DNA from: Pseudarthrobacter equi | GTDB lineage: Bacteria; Actinomycetota; Actinomycetes; Actinomycetales; Micrococcaceae | NCBI RefSeq assembly: GCF_900105535.1 | Contig: NZ_LT629779.1 | Location: forward strand, 2,852,001 to 2,916,000 | Direction of reading: 5' to 3' | DNA: 64,000 nt | The notes under the pieces: generated by a model | Seen by the model: only the letters and a program-made list of their open reading frames with translations | Database searches by the model: none | Told to the model about the DNA's origin: nothing | Position numbers and translations under genes: made by a program | Part shown: positions 1 to 9,532 of the stretch, piece by piece | How the letters are laid out: every line of letters starts with the position of its first letter | Numbering within the stretch: the first letter of the stretch is position 1

Positions 1-295
1 GGCGTACCAAAGGCTCCAGCCGCTCGCGCTCGGGGGCGCTGAGGAGCTTGCTGTCGCGTACCCCTGCCAGGGGCTTCTGGCGTTCAAGGTCGACGACGGC
101 GATCCCCACGCTCACGGGACCGGCCAGTGCGCCGCGGCCCACCTCGTCTACCCCGGCAAGAAGCCGCACGCCCTGCGCCTTGAAGGTCCGCTCATGGCGC
201 AGCGTGGGTGCTTTGCCGCGGCCCGTGACCTTTGACGATCCGGACCTTGGCTTGGCGGGCGCTTTGGCCGTCCCGGCGGCTACTGCCTGGGTCAT
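1..295 (-). CDS. rnhB: Ribonuclease HII, N-terminal part (gene runs off the left edge)
   Basis: RNase HII cuts the RNA strand of RNA-DNA hybrids and removes single ribonucleotides misincorporated in DNA. About 98 N-terminal residues are visible. After a basic tail of about 40 residues comes the family start '[17 protein letters not shown]', carrying the first catalytic Asp-Glu pair, followed by 'GVRDSKLL', the conserved D-S-K segment. The ATG at 293-295 lies 2 bases after the stop of the upstream lepB gene, so the two are probably co-transcribed. The rest of the catalytic domain lies outside the window. The rplS-lepB-rnhB order is the usual actinobacterial one. Confidence 0.93.
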   Translation of the reverse strand, partial: MTQAVAAGTAKAPAKPRSGSSKVTGRGKAPTLRHERTFKAQGVRLLAGVDEVGRGALAGPVSVGIAVVDLERQKPLAGVRDSKLLSAPERERLEPLVR

Positions 296-297
296 GG

Positions 298-1170
298 TCA
301 GGGCGCCGCGGGGACGTCGCGGAACACTTCGGGGTAGTTCCCCAGGGTGGTGATGCGGTTGAGCGGCCAGGCGATCACCGCTGCTTTGCCTTCAAGGTCG
401 CTGAGGTCGATGAAGCCGCCATCGGACTCCATGTGGGAGCGGGAGTCGGCGGAGTGGTTCCGGTTATCGCCCATCACCCATACCTTGCCTTCCGGGACCG
501 TGACGTCGAAGTTGCGGACCTGCGGGACTTCTGCCGGGTTGATGTAGGCCTCATCGACCGCGGTGCCGTTAATGGTCAGCTTACCGCCGGCGTCGCAGCA
601 GACCACGTGGTCGCCCGGCAGCCCGATGACCCGTTTGACGAGGTGCTGGTCGGTGTTGTCGGGGAGCAGGCCGACAAAGGTCAAGCCGTCCTGGACCCAG
701 GTGAACGGCCCCTTCGCCTCGGGTGCCGCCGGCGGGAGCCAGCCCTTGGTATCGCGGAAGACGACGACGTCTCCCCGGCTGAGGGCGAAGGGTTCCGGCA
801 CCAGGAGGTTAACGAAAATCCGGTCGTCAATGTCCAGGGTGTTCACCATGGACTCGGAGGGGATGAAGAACGCGCGGAACAGGAAGGTCTTGATGAGGAA
901 GGACAGTACGACGGCGATCACCACCACTGTGGCTACTTCCTTGAGCCAGGCAAACAGCGGGCTGCCCGAGTCCTTGCCTGACGGCTTGCCCGCGGCCTTG
1001 GCAGCCGAGCGGCTGGGAGCCTGGGCGGGCTCTGCGTTGCCGTGCGCGGCTTCGGTCCCGGCGTCAGGCGCGGGATCCGGAGCCGCGGCTGGTTCGGGTG
1101 ACTGCCCGGCGGGCTCGTCCGCGGCTCCATCGCGCCGCGGTTCGGGTGTCCGCGCGTGGTTCTCGGGCAT
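298..1170 (-). CDS. lepB: Signal peptidase I (first of two tandem copies)
   Basis: Type I signal peptidase, which removes signal peptides from exported proteins at the outer face of the membrane. The 290-residue protein has a long Ala/Pro/Glu-rich cytoplasmic tail (residues 1-70), one membrane anchor (about 76-98), then the catalytic domain. The nucleophile Ser107 sits in 'FIPSESM' and the general base Lys179 in '[10 protein letters not shown]'. The late '[11 protein letters not shown]' box is also present. It lies 1 base downstream of a second lepB and 2 bases upstream of rnhB. The two copies share long near-identical stretches, so they are a tandem duplication; both have complete catalytic dyads. 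Confidence 0.95.
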   Translation of the reverse strand: MPENHARTPEPRRDGAADEPAGQSPEPAAAPDPAPDAGTEAAHGNAEPAQAPSRSAAKAAGKPSGKDSGSPLFAWLKEVATVVVIAVVLSFLIKTFLFRAFFIPSESMVNTLDIDDRIFVNLLVPEPFALSRGDVVVFRDTKGWLPPAAPEAKGPFTWVQDGLTFVGLLPDNTDQHLVKRVIGLPGDHVVCCDAGGKLTINGTAVDEAYINPAEVPQVRNFDVTVPEGKVWVMGDNRNHSADSRSHMESDGGFIDLSDLEGKAAVIAWPLNRITTLGNYPEVFRDVPAAP

Positions 1171-1848
1171 CTACTGTCCGTTCTCTGGGGTTGGTGCAGC
1201 CGCAGCCGGCCTTGGTACTGGAGCAAATCTATCAAGCGGCCAGACGATCTGGACGGGCCGGCCGATGACACGGTCCAGCGGAACCATGCCGCCACCGGGG
1301 GCCCCCAGCAGGCTTCGCGAGTCGGCGGACACGGACCGGTGGTCGCCCATCAGCCAGAGCCGGCCTGCCGGGACCACTGAATTGAATTTCTGGGTGCTGG
1401 GCACGTCTCCCGGGAAGACGTAGGGTTCGTCCACGGGGTGGCCGTTGACGGTGACTTTGCCGGCCGCATCGCAGCACACCACGGAATCCCCGGGCAGTCC
1501 GATGACCCGCTTGACGTACGTGGTGTCGCTCCCTGTCAGCCCCAGCCACCGGGTGGCCGCGGCCGCGGCGTCCGCCAACGGCCCCTTGCCGCTGTTGAGC
1601 GGGGCAAACGTGCCGCGTCCGTCGAAGACCACCACGTCCCCGCGCCGGATGGGTTCGGCCGTGAAGTCGGTCCGGGACACCAGGATCCGGTCCCCGCCTT
1701 CCAGCAGGGGCTCCATCGATTCCGAAGGGATGAAGTAGATGTCCAGCCACAGCGAGCGGACCAGGCCGCTGATGACGACCGCGAGGAAAAGTGCAAGGAA
1801 CGCAAAACGCCAGCCCGGTTTCCTGGGCTGGCGTTTTGTCTGGTCCAT
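1171..1848 (-). CDS. lepB: Signal peptidase I (second tandem copy)
   Basis: A 225-residue type I signal peptidase with a short basic N-terminus (residues 1-12), one membrane segment (about 13-34), nucleophile Ser44 in 'FIPSESM', base Lys113 in '[10 protein letters not shown]', and the 'GDHRSVSADSR' box. The frame stays open further upstream, but that extension would overlap rplS and is not signal-peptidase-like. The ATG at 1846-1848 directly precedes the basic, membrane-anchor N-terminus expected for the family. It follows rplS by 85 bases on the same strand. The first codons lie inside a perfect inverted repeat (1803-1838), discussed separately. Much shorter N-tail than its neighbour copy. 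Confidence 0.93.
   Translation of the reverse strand: MDQTKRQPRKPGWRFAFLALFLAVVISGLVRSLWLDIYFIPSESMEPLLEGGDRILVSRTDFTAEPIRRGDVVVFDGRGTFAPLNSGKGPLADAAAAATRWLGLTGSDTTYVKRVIGLPGDSVVCCDAAGKVTVNGHPVDEPYVFPGDVPSTQKFNSVVPAGRLWLMGDHRSVSADSRSLLGAPGGGMVPLDRVIGRPVQIVWPLDRFAPVPRPAAAAPTPENGQ
1803..1838 (-). other. Perfect 14-bp inverted repeat at the start of lepB
   Basis: The two arms (1803-1816 and 1825-1838) are exact reverse complements around an 8-base loop. Each arm has a GC-rich core ending in a run of four A/T pairs. Read on the minus strand, the structure resembles an intrinsic terminator (GC stem then GTTTTG), yet it encodes residues of the basic N-terminus and first membrane segment of the second lepB copy. 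It could attenuate transcription coming from rplS or hide the lepB translation start. The function is inferred only. Confidence 0.6.
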
Positions 1849-1933
1849 AAGTCCGTATCCTGGGCGCTGGTGCTGATGGCTCCGGCGCTGGCCGGATACG
1901 GCTGCGGCCCAGCCTTCGTAGGTCCGGAAGGAC

Positions 1934-2293
1934 TTACTTGGCAGAGGAGAAGTCGCGCTTTTCCTTGATCTTTGCAGCCTTACCGCGCAGTGCACGCATG
2001 TAGTAAAGCTTGGCGCGGCGGACGTCGCCCTTGGTGACAACTTCAATCTTGTCGATGATCGGGGAGTGTACCGGGAAGGTACGCTCCACGCCGACGCCGA
2101 AGGACACCTTGCGGACCGTGAAGGTCTCGCGGACGCCGTCACCCTGGCGGCCCAGGACGAAGCCCTGGAAGACCTGGACGCGGGAGTTCTTGCCTTCGAT
2201 GATGTTTACGTGCACCTTGAGGGTGTCGCCTGCGCGGAACGCGGGGACGTCAGTGCGCAGCGAAGCTGCATCGACGGAATCGAGAATATGCAT
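1934..2293 (-). CDS. rplS: 50S ribosomal protein L19
   Basis: L19 lies at the 30S-50S interface of the ribosome. The 119-residue product starts at '[13 protein letters not shown]' and contains the family signatures '[13 protein letters not shown]' and '[18 protein letters not shown]', ending in a basic tail. I chose the ATG at 2291-2293 because an AGGAG ribosome site lies just upstream (in 2294-2310) and because L19 normally starts there; an upstream in-frame ATG would add eight unrelated residues. It is followed by the two signal peptidase genes and preceded by trmD across a 237-base gap that may carry its own promoter. Confidence 0.96.
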   Translation of the reverse strand: MHILDSVDAASLRTDVPAFRAGDTLKVHVNIIEGKNSRVQVFQGFVLGRQGDGVRETFTVRKVSFGVGVERTFPVHSPIIDKIEVVTKGDVRRAKLYYMRALRGKAAKIKEKRDFSSAK

Positions 2294-2488
2294 AATTGCA
2301 CTCCTGGTGAACGCCACAGGTCATTCACTTTAGGTCACGGCCGGGAAAGCCCTGCGCCGATGGCGCATTGGGAGTATCCCGCCCGAAGTTAAGTGGTCCG
2401 GCCGCCTCACTGGTTGACGAGGCCGGTTGTCAGGCTGTTGGTTGCGCTCCCCCTGTGGCAGGTGCGGACCCAGCAGACACAAGGACTA

Positions 2489-2518
2489 ATTTTGCCACAG
2501 CGGCGCCCGTACAGCCAA
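2489..2518 (-). promoter_or_regulatory. Possible rplS promoter
   Basis: On the minus strand TTGGCT (2518-2513) and CAAAAT (2494-2489) are separated by 18 bases, a fair match to a sigma-70-type promoter. It lies in the 237-base trmD-rplS gap, about 195 bases ahead of the rplS start. If real, rplS has a long leader and is partly independent of the rpsP-trmD genes. Confidence 0.4.
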
Positions 2519-2530
2519 TCCTGCGCGGCT

Positions 2531-3340
2531 TCAGCCGGCGGGTTCCGTCTTGCCCGGCCGTCGGACCGGCCTGCCGTCGATGATGTCGTAGCCGAGTTCC
2601 TGCAGGGCCGAGCGGTCGGCCCTCGGAAGCTTCCCGGCGTCGAATGCCTCCAGCAGGTCCGGACGCCGCTCGGACGTCCGGCGGAACTGTTCATGCCGCC
2701 GCCACTGGGCGATCTTGCCGTGGTTTCCGCTCAGCAGGATGGCTGGCACCTCACGGTCGCGCCAGACGGCGGGCTTGGTGTATACCGGGTACTCCAGGAG
2801 GCCGTCCGAATGGGATTCCTCCACCAGGGATTCGGGATTTCCCACGACGCCGGGCAGCAGCCGCCCAACGGCCTCCACCATGGCGAGCACTGCAACTTCT
2901 CCCCCGTTGAGGACGTAGTCGCCCAGGCTTACGGGCCGCACGTCGAAGTGGTCGCCGGCCCATTCGATCACGCGTTCATCGATGCCTTCGTAGCGTCCGC
3001 AGGCGAAGGCCAGGTGCTCCTCGCCGGCCAGCTCGTGGGCCATGGCCTGCGTGAAGCGCTCCCCTGCGGGTGACGGAACGATGAGGACGGGCTTGCCCTG
3101 GTGTCCGGGCCGGGCTTCGGCGACAGCGGTAAGCGCCTGGGACCACGGCTCCGGCTTCATGACCATGCCCGCGCCGCCCCCGTAGGGAGTGTCGTCCACC
3201 GTACGGTGCCGGTCGGTGGTGAACGACCTGAGGTCGTGGACATGCAGGTCCAGGATGCCGTCCTGGCGTGCCTTGCCGATCAGGGACAGCTCCAGGGGCG
3301 CCAGGTACTCGGGAAAGATACTGACGACGTCGATGCGCAT
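2531..3340 (-). CDS. trmD: tRNA (guanine-37-N1)-methyltransferase
   Basis: TrmD methylates G37 next to the anticodon of several tRNAs, using S-adenosylmethionine, and prevents frameshifting. The 269-residue protein begins '[16 protein letters not shown]' and carries the trefoil-knot SPOUT signatures '[14 protein letters not shown]' and '[12 protein letters not shown]'. Its length is close to the family norm, with a slightly long C-terminus. The start abuts the rimM stop with no gap, so the two are translationally close, as is usual for rimM-trmD pairs. Confidence 0.96.
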   Translation of the reverse strand: MRIDVVSIFPEYLAPLELSLIGKARQDGILDLHVHDLRSFTTDRHRTVDDTPYGGGAGMVMKPEPWSQALTAVAEARPGHQGKPVLIVPSPAGERFTQAMAHELAGEEHLAFACGRYEGIDERVIEWAGDHFDVRPVSLGDYVLNGGEVAVLAMVEAVGRLLPGVVGNPESLVEESHSDGLLEYPVYTKPAVWRDREVPAILLSGNHGKIAQWRRHEQFRRTSERRPDLLEAFDAGKLPRADRSALQELGYDIIDGRPVRRPGKTEPAG

Positions 3341-3886
3341 CTAGTCGGTGCCTTCCGGTTCCGCCGGTGCGGCTTCGCCGGAGTTGACTTCGAAGAGCCC
3401 GTCCGGCGGGGTGAGGAGGATGTAGCCTTCACTGACATTGACTTCGGGGACAATCTGCTCGACGAAGGGAATCAGGATCTCCTCGCCGCCCGGGGTGGTG
3501 ACCATCAGCAGGTCCTGCGCCGGTGCGGTGTTGAGGGCAGTCACCTTGCCCACCACCTTGCTGCCCACCCTGGCTTCGAGGCCTACGAGCTCATGCTCGT
3601 ACCAGCCGTCCTCGTCGTCCTCGTCCAGTTCCGCTGTTTCGATGAAGAGCTTGGCGCCGCGGAGCGTCTCAGCCTGGTTGCGGTCCTCGATCTCCTCGAA
3701 GGCCAGCAGCAGGATGTCCTTGTTCCAGCGGGCGCTGCTGACTGTCAGCGGCCCGGACTGCGCCGGCTCCACCACGAACTCCACGCCGGGGACGAAACGG
3801 TCCCCAGGGGCGTCGGTCATTACCTGGACCGTGACTTCCCCGCGGATGCCGTGGGGCTTGCCGATGCGGGCCACCTGGAGCTGCAT
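3341..3886 (-). CDS. rimM: Ribosome maturation factor RimM
   Basis: RimM binds the 30S subunit through S19 and helps mature the 3' domain of 16S rRNA. The 181-residue product starts 'MQLQVARIGKPHGIRGEV', the standard RimM N-terminus (beta-barrel domain), and ends in a PRC-barrel domain with 'WYEHELVGLEA' and 'LIPFVEQIVPEV'. The ATG at 3884-3886 has an AGAGG ribosome site a few bases upstream; further in-frame codons upstream run into intergenic DNA. A strong terminator hairpin separates it from khpA-rpsP, so it may have its own promoter in the short 3887-3928 stretch. Confidence 0.95.
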   Translation of the reverse strand: MQLQVARIGKPHGIRGEVTVQVMTDAPGDRFVPGVEFVVEPAQSGPLTVSSARWNKDILLLAFEEIEDRNQAETLRGAKLFIETAELDEDDEDGWYEHELVGLEARVGSKVVGKVTALNTAPAQDLLMVTTPGGEEILIPFVEQIVPEVNVSEGYILLTPPDGLFEVNSGEAAPAEPEGTD

Positions 3887-3928
3887 ATGTTCCTCTGTTC
3901 GGGTTGGTGCATATTGTGTTGGTTCGTG

Positions 3929-3970
3929 AAAAAACTCCGGCCCCTCCACCAGATGGTGGAGGGGCCGGAG
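3929..3970 (-). terminator. Strong Rho-independent terminator after rpsP-khpA
   Basis: Arms 3935-3950 and 3955-3970 are perfect 16-bp complements around a 4-base loop, very GC-rich, and on the minus strand the stem is followed by six T residues (3934-3929). It should end transcripts from rpsP-khpA before rimM. It lies 25 bases beyond the khpA stop. Confidence 0.88.
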
Positions 3971-3994
3971 AGCAAAACTGGTGTTGCCGGACGC

Positions 3995-4237
3995 TCAGCG
4001 GCGGCGGTCGGTGTCGACAACGTCGACCCGGACCGGCTCGCCGCCGGCCAGCGCTGCCACGACGGTGCGCAGTGCACGCGCCGTGCGGCCCTGGCGGCCG
4101 ATCACCCGTCCCAGGTCATCCTGGTGAACACGAACCTCGAGGGTATCCCCGCGGCGGTTGTTCTTCGAATTGACCGTGACGTCGTCCGGGGAATCAACGA
4201 TTCCGCGGACCAGGTGCTCCAGCGCGTCTGCCAGCAA
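3995..4237 (-). CDS. khpA: KH-domain RNA-binding protein KhpA
   Basis: Small single-KH-domain RNA-binding protein, found next to rpsP in Gram-positive bacteria; its partner KhpB is encoded elsewhere. The 80-residue product contains the KH signature GXXG at residues 47-50 in 'DLGRVIGRQGRTARALR', the RNA-gripping loop. No ATG fits; the likely start is the TTG at 4237-4235, one base after the rpsP stop, so translation is probably coupled to rpsP. A very basic C-terminus (DTDRRR) ends the protein. A terminator follows directly. Confidence 0.9.
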   Translation of the reverse strand: MLADALEHLVRGIVDSPDDVTVNSKNNRRGDTLEVRVHQDDLGRVIGRQGRTARALRTVVAALAGGEPVRVDVVDTDRRR

Positions 4238-4238
4238 C

Positions 4239-4661
4239 TTACTCAGCCTCGGTGGTCTCTGCTTCGGCTTCGGCTGCCTCAGTCTTGGAGGCCTTCTTGG
4301 TAATGGCTTCCGGGATGATGACGGAACCCTTCTCCGGTGCGACGAAGGCTTCCTTCTCGCCCTTGGTCTTCAGGGTGCCTTCCTGGCCCGGGAGGCCCTT
4401 GAACTTCTGCCAGTCACCAGTGATCTTGAGGATGGCGGCAACCTGCTCGGACGGCTGGGCGCCGACGGAGAGCCAGTACTGTGCACGCTCGGAAGCGACC
4501 TCGATGTACGAGGGCTCTTCGGTGGGGTGGTACTTGCCGATCTCTTCGATGGCACGGCCGTCACGCTTGGCGCGTGAGTCCATGACGACGATGCGGTAGT
4601 ACGGGGCGCGCATCTTGCCGAAGCGCTTAAGGCGAATCTTTACGGCCACTTTTGTGGTCAC
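4239..4661 (-). CDS. rpsP: 30S ribosomal protein S16
   Basis: S16 is an early assembly protein of the 30S subunit. The 140-residue product begins '[18 protein letters not shown]' and contains '[19 protein letters not shown]' and 'GKYHPTEEP', all standard. Compared with the typical length of about 80-90 residues it has an actinobacterial extension, finishing in an Ala/Glu-rich tail. It is the first gene of the rpsP-khpA unit, and a likely -10 element lies about 120 bases upstream. Confidence 0.97.
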   Translation of the reverse strand: MTTKVAVKIRLKRFGKMRAPYYRIVVMDSRAKRDGRAIEEIGKYHPTEEPSYIEVASERAQYWLSVGAQPSEQVAAILKITGDWQKFKGLPGQEGTLKTKGEKEAFVAPEKGSVIIPEAITKKASKTEAAEAEAETTEAE

Positions 4662-4781
4662 TCCTGTTTCAGAAAAGGGGTGAACCCGGCGTTCTGCACC
4701 CGTGGGGCGGGCCGTACTTGCGGGTTCTAAGGACAGGATCCAGACGCGGAGAGAGGGGCCACGCAGATCGAGTACCTGTCT

Positions 4782-4787
4782 ATTGTG
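4782..4787 (-). promoter_or_regulatory. Possible -10 element for rpsP
   Basis: Minus-strand 'TGGCACAATAGAC' lies in the 213-base gap between rpsP and the next gene and resembles actinobacterial -10 regions (CACAAT). No convincing -35 is seen at the proper distance. Apart from this element I see nothing in 4662-4874. Confidence 0.35.
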
Positions 4788-4874
4788 CCAGATCAGCGGG
4801 AGGATTTCGACTTGACACCCAGGGCCCGCGGGGACGGCGCCGTCGCTTCCCCGGATTGTCCTGCAAGGGGAAGG

Positions 4875-5315
4875 TCAGGCTGACCAGACGTACAGTCCCG
4901 ACCGCTCCGAATCGCCGATTCCGCCGGCCAGTTCAGCAACCTGCCGGATGTAGGCCTGCGCCTGCCCGGCGTCGAACGGCATGTCATCCTGCGCCGCCCA
5001 CTGCGCAGCGACGTCCTCGAGGACGTCGCCCTCGCCCTCAGTTTCGTAGGTAAGCAGGTCAGCCAGGGCCCGGACCATGGCCGGGGGGACGGCCAGCAGG
5101 GAATCACTGGCTACGTCCACCATCGTCAGCTCGTAGTCGGCGCCGCCCGCGTGGACCGCGGTACCGGCCAGGTCTCCGAGCTGCTCCACTTCGAAGTCGC
5201 TGATACCGGGGATCCGGACCGCGTCGGCGGCCGGCGGGGTGCCCCCACTGTCAAGGGTTCCAGCGCGCTTCAACGCGGCATCGTGTGTGGCTACGAAGAT
5301 TTCGGTAAAACCCAT
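4875..5315 (-). CDS. Conserved-looking hypothetical protein, 146 residues
   Basis: I do not recognise this family. The 146-residue acidic protein starts 'MGFTEIFVATHDAALKRAG' and has good high-GC coding character, no signal peptide, no membrane segment and no cysteine pair. The middle reads as mixed alpha/beta (for example 'ADYELTMVDVASDSLLAVP'), and the C-terminal half looks helical ('QAQAYIRQVAELAGGIGD'). It lies between the VOC gene and rpsP on the same strand, with about 96 and 213 bases on either side. The intact frame and codon bias support a real gene; the function is unknown. Confidence 0.7.
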   Translation of the reverse strand: MGFTEIFVATHDAALKRAGTLDSGGTPPAADAVRIPGISDFEVEQLGDLAGTAVHAGGADYELTMVDVASDSLLAVPPAMVRALADLLTYETEGEGDVLEDVAAQWAAQDDMPFDAGQAQAYIRQVAELAGGIGDSERSGLYVWSA

Positions 5316-5411
5316 GGGAAGTGACCTCTTCCGTGTACTGTCCGGCGCGCCGGGGACACCCGCCTGGCGTCCCCGGTCTATCGGCTTCAGCCTAGTACGC
5401 GTAAGGGGTGC

Positions 5412-6287
5412 TCAGCGCACCGCAACCCGGATGCTGTTGCGCCACGGATCCTCGAAGCGCAACTCAGCCCCGGTGTGGTGCGAGGAGACCCCGGCGACCT
5501 TCAGGCGGTCAGCGAGCGCGCCGACGTCGTCACCGGACGGCACCTCGATGAGGACCTCGCCGAGGCCAAGGGTGTCTTTCCGCGGACCGGCGCCGCGGCT
5601 GTTCCAGACGTTCATGGCCATGTGGTGGTGGTAGCGGCCCGCGGAGACGAAGAGGGCCTGCCCGTGCCAGCCGGCGGTCTTTTCGAACCCGAGCGTTCCC
5701 ACGTAGAAGTCGCGGGCGGACTGGACGTCGCCTACCTGGAGGTGGACGTGGCCCACTCCGGCGGTGGTCTGCCGCTGCCCCTGGAGGGATTCTTCGGAGA
5801 GGTGCTGTTCCAGGTAGCGCTGGGGCGGCAGCGCCAGGCTGTCCATGACCACGTCGGTGCCGTTCCAGGACCAGTTGCTTCGCGGGCGGTCCCAGTAGAG
5901 CTCGATGCCGTTGCCTTCGGGATCACTGAAGTAGAAGGCCTCGCTGACCAGGTGGTCGGCGCTGCCCGTGAACGAGCGGGGCTCGAACTGGGCTGCGGTG
6001 GCCACCGTGGCGGCGAGCGCCGCCTGGTCTTCGAACAGGAGGGCCGTGTGGAACAGGCCGGCTTCTCCCCTGCCGGGGATGGTGAGGCCGGGGGCCGGGG
6101 CGAGATGGACCAGGGGCTTGCCGAGGCGGCCGAGGTAGAGGCCGCCGTCCTGCTCAGCGACCACCTCGAGCCCCAGTGCGCGCTGGTAGTAGTCGGTCAT
6201 GACCTTCATGTTGCCGACCTTGAGCATCACGGTGCCCATGGCGAGGTCGGCAGGAAGAAGATCCTGGCTGGTGGCTTCTGCACTCAT
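5412..6287 (-). CDS. VOC-family protein, CatE-like (glyoxalase/ring-cleavage dioxygenase fold)
   Basis: Two tandem vicinal-oxygen-chelate modules in 291 residues: the first starts near residue 16 ('MGTVMLKVGNMKVMTDYYQ') and the second near 176 ('VGHVHLQVGDVQSARDFYV'). The features 'YFSDPEGNGIELYWDRP' and the His-rich 'YHHHMAMNVWNS' match the CatE/YfiE-type extradiol dioxygenases of Bacillus, which handle catechols and quinones using an Fe ion held by two His and a Glu. The reaction cannot be fixed from sequence. It is a single gene with a clear promoter that overlaps a palindromic operator (6341-6369), suggesting inducible expression. Confidence 0.82.
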   Translation of the reverse strand: MSAEATSQDLLPADLAMGTVMLKVGNMKVMTDYYQRALGLEVVAEQDGGLYLGRLGKPLVHLAPAPGLTIPGRGEAGLFHTALLFEDQAALAATVATAAQFEPRSFTGSADHLVSEAFYFSDPEGNGIELYWDRPRSNWSWNGTDVVMDSLALPPQRYLEQHLSEESLQGQRQTTAGVGHVHLQVGDVQSARDFYVGTLGFEKTAGWHGQALFVSAGRYHHHMAMNVWNSRGAGPRKDTLGLGEVLIEVPSGDDVGALADRLKVAGVSSHHTGAELRFEDPWRNSIRVAVR

Positions 6288-6340
6288 TGAACGCTCCCTC
6301 TACTGGAGGCCGTCCGGATGAGGCGGCCTGTCATGAGTTA

Positions 6341-6369
6341 AAATTACTTGAAGCTTCAATTTATTCCAA
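6341..6369 (-). promoter_or_regulatory. Promoter of the CatE-like gene with a palindromic operator in its spacer
   Basis: Minus-strand TTGGAA (6369-6364) and TAATTT (6346-6341) are exactly 17 bases apart. The perfect 12-bp palindrome TTGAAGCTTCAA (6348-6359) sits within the spacer, so a bound dimer would block RNA polymerase. This size and symmetry fit MarR-type regulators, which control many CatE-like genes (inference). The promoter lies about 54 bases before the ATG. Confidence 0.68.
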
Positions 6370-6389
6370 GTGCGGGGTGGATGTTGTGC

Positions 6390-7472
6390 TTAGCGGACCA
6401 CGCGGCCACCCAAAACCACGTGGGATGGGTGCGCCACGGTGTCCAGGGTCCTCCGGGGATCGTTCCGGAACAGCACGACGTCGGCCCGCGCCCCTTCCGT
6501 CAGCCCGTCAGCACCCAGCCAGGCCCGGGCGGCCCAGCTGGCCGCGTTGAGCGCCTCGGCTGCGGGCAACCCAGCCGCGTGCAGGGCAAGGATTTCGTCC
6601 GCAATCCTTCCGTGACGGATCACGCTGCCGGCGTCCGTTCCGGCGAAGATCTGCACTCCGGCTTCCCAGGCCTCCCCTATGCGTTCCAGCCGTCGTTCCC
6701 AGAGCGCCAGCATGTGGTCGGCGTACACCGGAAACTTGGGCCTGGCTTGGGCGGCAATATCAGGGAACGTGGCGATGTTGACCAGCGTCGGAACGATGGG
6801 GACGCCCTGCTCCACAAACCGCGGCAGGTGCCGGGGCAGCAGGCCGGTGGCGTGTTCGACGCAGTCGATCCCGGCGTCGAGCATCTGGTCCAGGGTGTCT
6901 TCGGCGAAGCAGTGGGCGGTGACGCGGGCACCTTCGTCGTGTGCGGCACTGATCGCATCACGGACGACGCCGGCGGGAAAGGAGGGTGCGAGGTCGCCGG
7001 CGCTCCGCTCGATCCAGTCCCCGACGAGCTTGACCCAGCCGTCGCCGTCGCGGGCTTGCTTGCGCACGGCCTCCACAAGGCCTTCAGGCTCGACCTCCTG
7101 GGCGAAGCCCCGGAGGTAGCGGCGGGTCCGGGCGACGTGCCTGCCGGCCCGAATCAGCAGCGGAAAGTCGCGGCCACCCTGCATCCACCGGGTGTCGGCG
7201 GGCGATCCCGCGTCCCGGATCAGCAGGGTGCCTGAGTCCAGGTCGGCACGGGCCTGGGCTTCGGCCTCCCCGGCGTCCACCGGCCCGGCAGGGCCCAGGC
7301 CGATGTGGCAGTGGGCGTCGACGAAGCCGGGCAGCACCCAGCCGTCGAGTACAACGTCCGGACCGGCCTCCGGGCGGGTAAACGTCAGGCGTCCGTCCAC
7401 GGACCAGAGGCCGTGCCTTTCGCTGTCCGGTCCCGTGAGGGCGGTGCCGCTGAAACCAATGATGTAGGGCAT
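6390..7472 (-). CDS. Amidohydrolase-family metal-dependent hydrolase
   Basis: A 360-residue TIM-barrel amidohydrolase resembling the imidazolonepropionase/prolidase-like group. Metal-binding features are visible: 'GFVDAHCHIGLG' (HxH), 'VTAHCFAEDTLDQML' and 'CVEHATGLLP' (later His ligands), and 'IFAGTDAGSVIRHG' (the Asp). The N- and C-terminal beta strands ('GRLTF', 'ADVVLFRNDPR') form the usual small barrel. The start is the ATG at 7470-7472, with a GGAGG-like site upstream; the frame extends further but only into the thiC leader region. The substrate is unknown. It is divergent from thiC. Confidence 0.86.
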   Translation of the reverse strand: MPYIIGFSGTALTGPDSERHGLWSVDGRLTFTRPEAGPDVVLDGWVLPGFVDAHCHIGLGPAGPVDAGEAEAQARADLDSGTLLIRDAGSPADTRWMQGGRDFPLLIRAGRHVARTRRYLRGFAQEVEPEGLVEAVRKQARDGDGWVKLVGDWIERSAGDLAPSFPAGVVRDAISAAHDEGARVTAHCFAEDTLDQMLDAGIDCVEHATGLLPRHLPRFVEQGVPIVPTLVNIATFPDIAAQARPKFPVYADHMLALWERRLERIGEAWEAGVQIFAGTDAGSVIRHGRIADEILALHAAGLPAAEALNAASWAARAWLGADGLTEGARADVVLFRNDPRRTLDTVAHPSHVVLGGRVVR

Positions 7473-7570
7473 GGATGCCTCCTCTTCCTGCCCGGTCAGG
7501 CTAGCACCGGCAAATGTGACAGGGCCGTTAGCGCTTGTCCCTGCAGGGCGTGTGGTAGCTTCGTTCCTGA

Positions 7571-9484
<1,914 letters not shown>

Positions 9485-9532
9485 GCCTGCCGCCGGCGGT
9501 GACCGGCGGTTGCTGTGGCCGGCCCCGGGCGG

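Noticed and set aside
4812..4817. TTGACA on the plus strand as a -35 box
   Set aside because: No -10 lies at a proper distance and no plus-strand gene follows.
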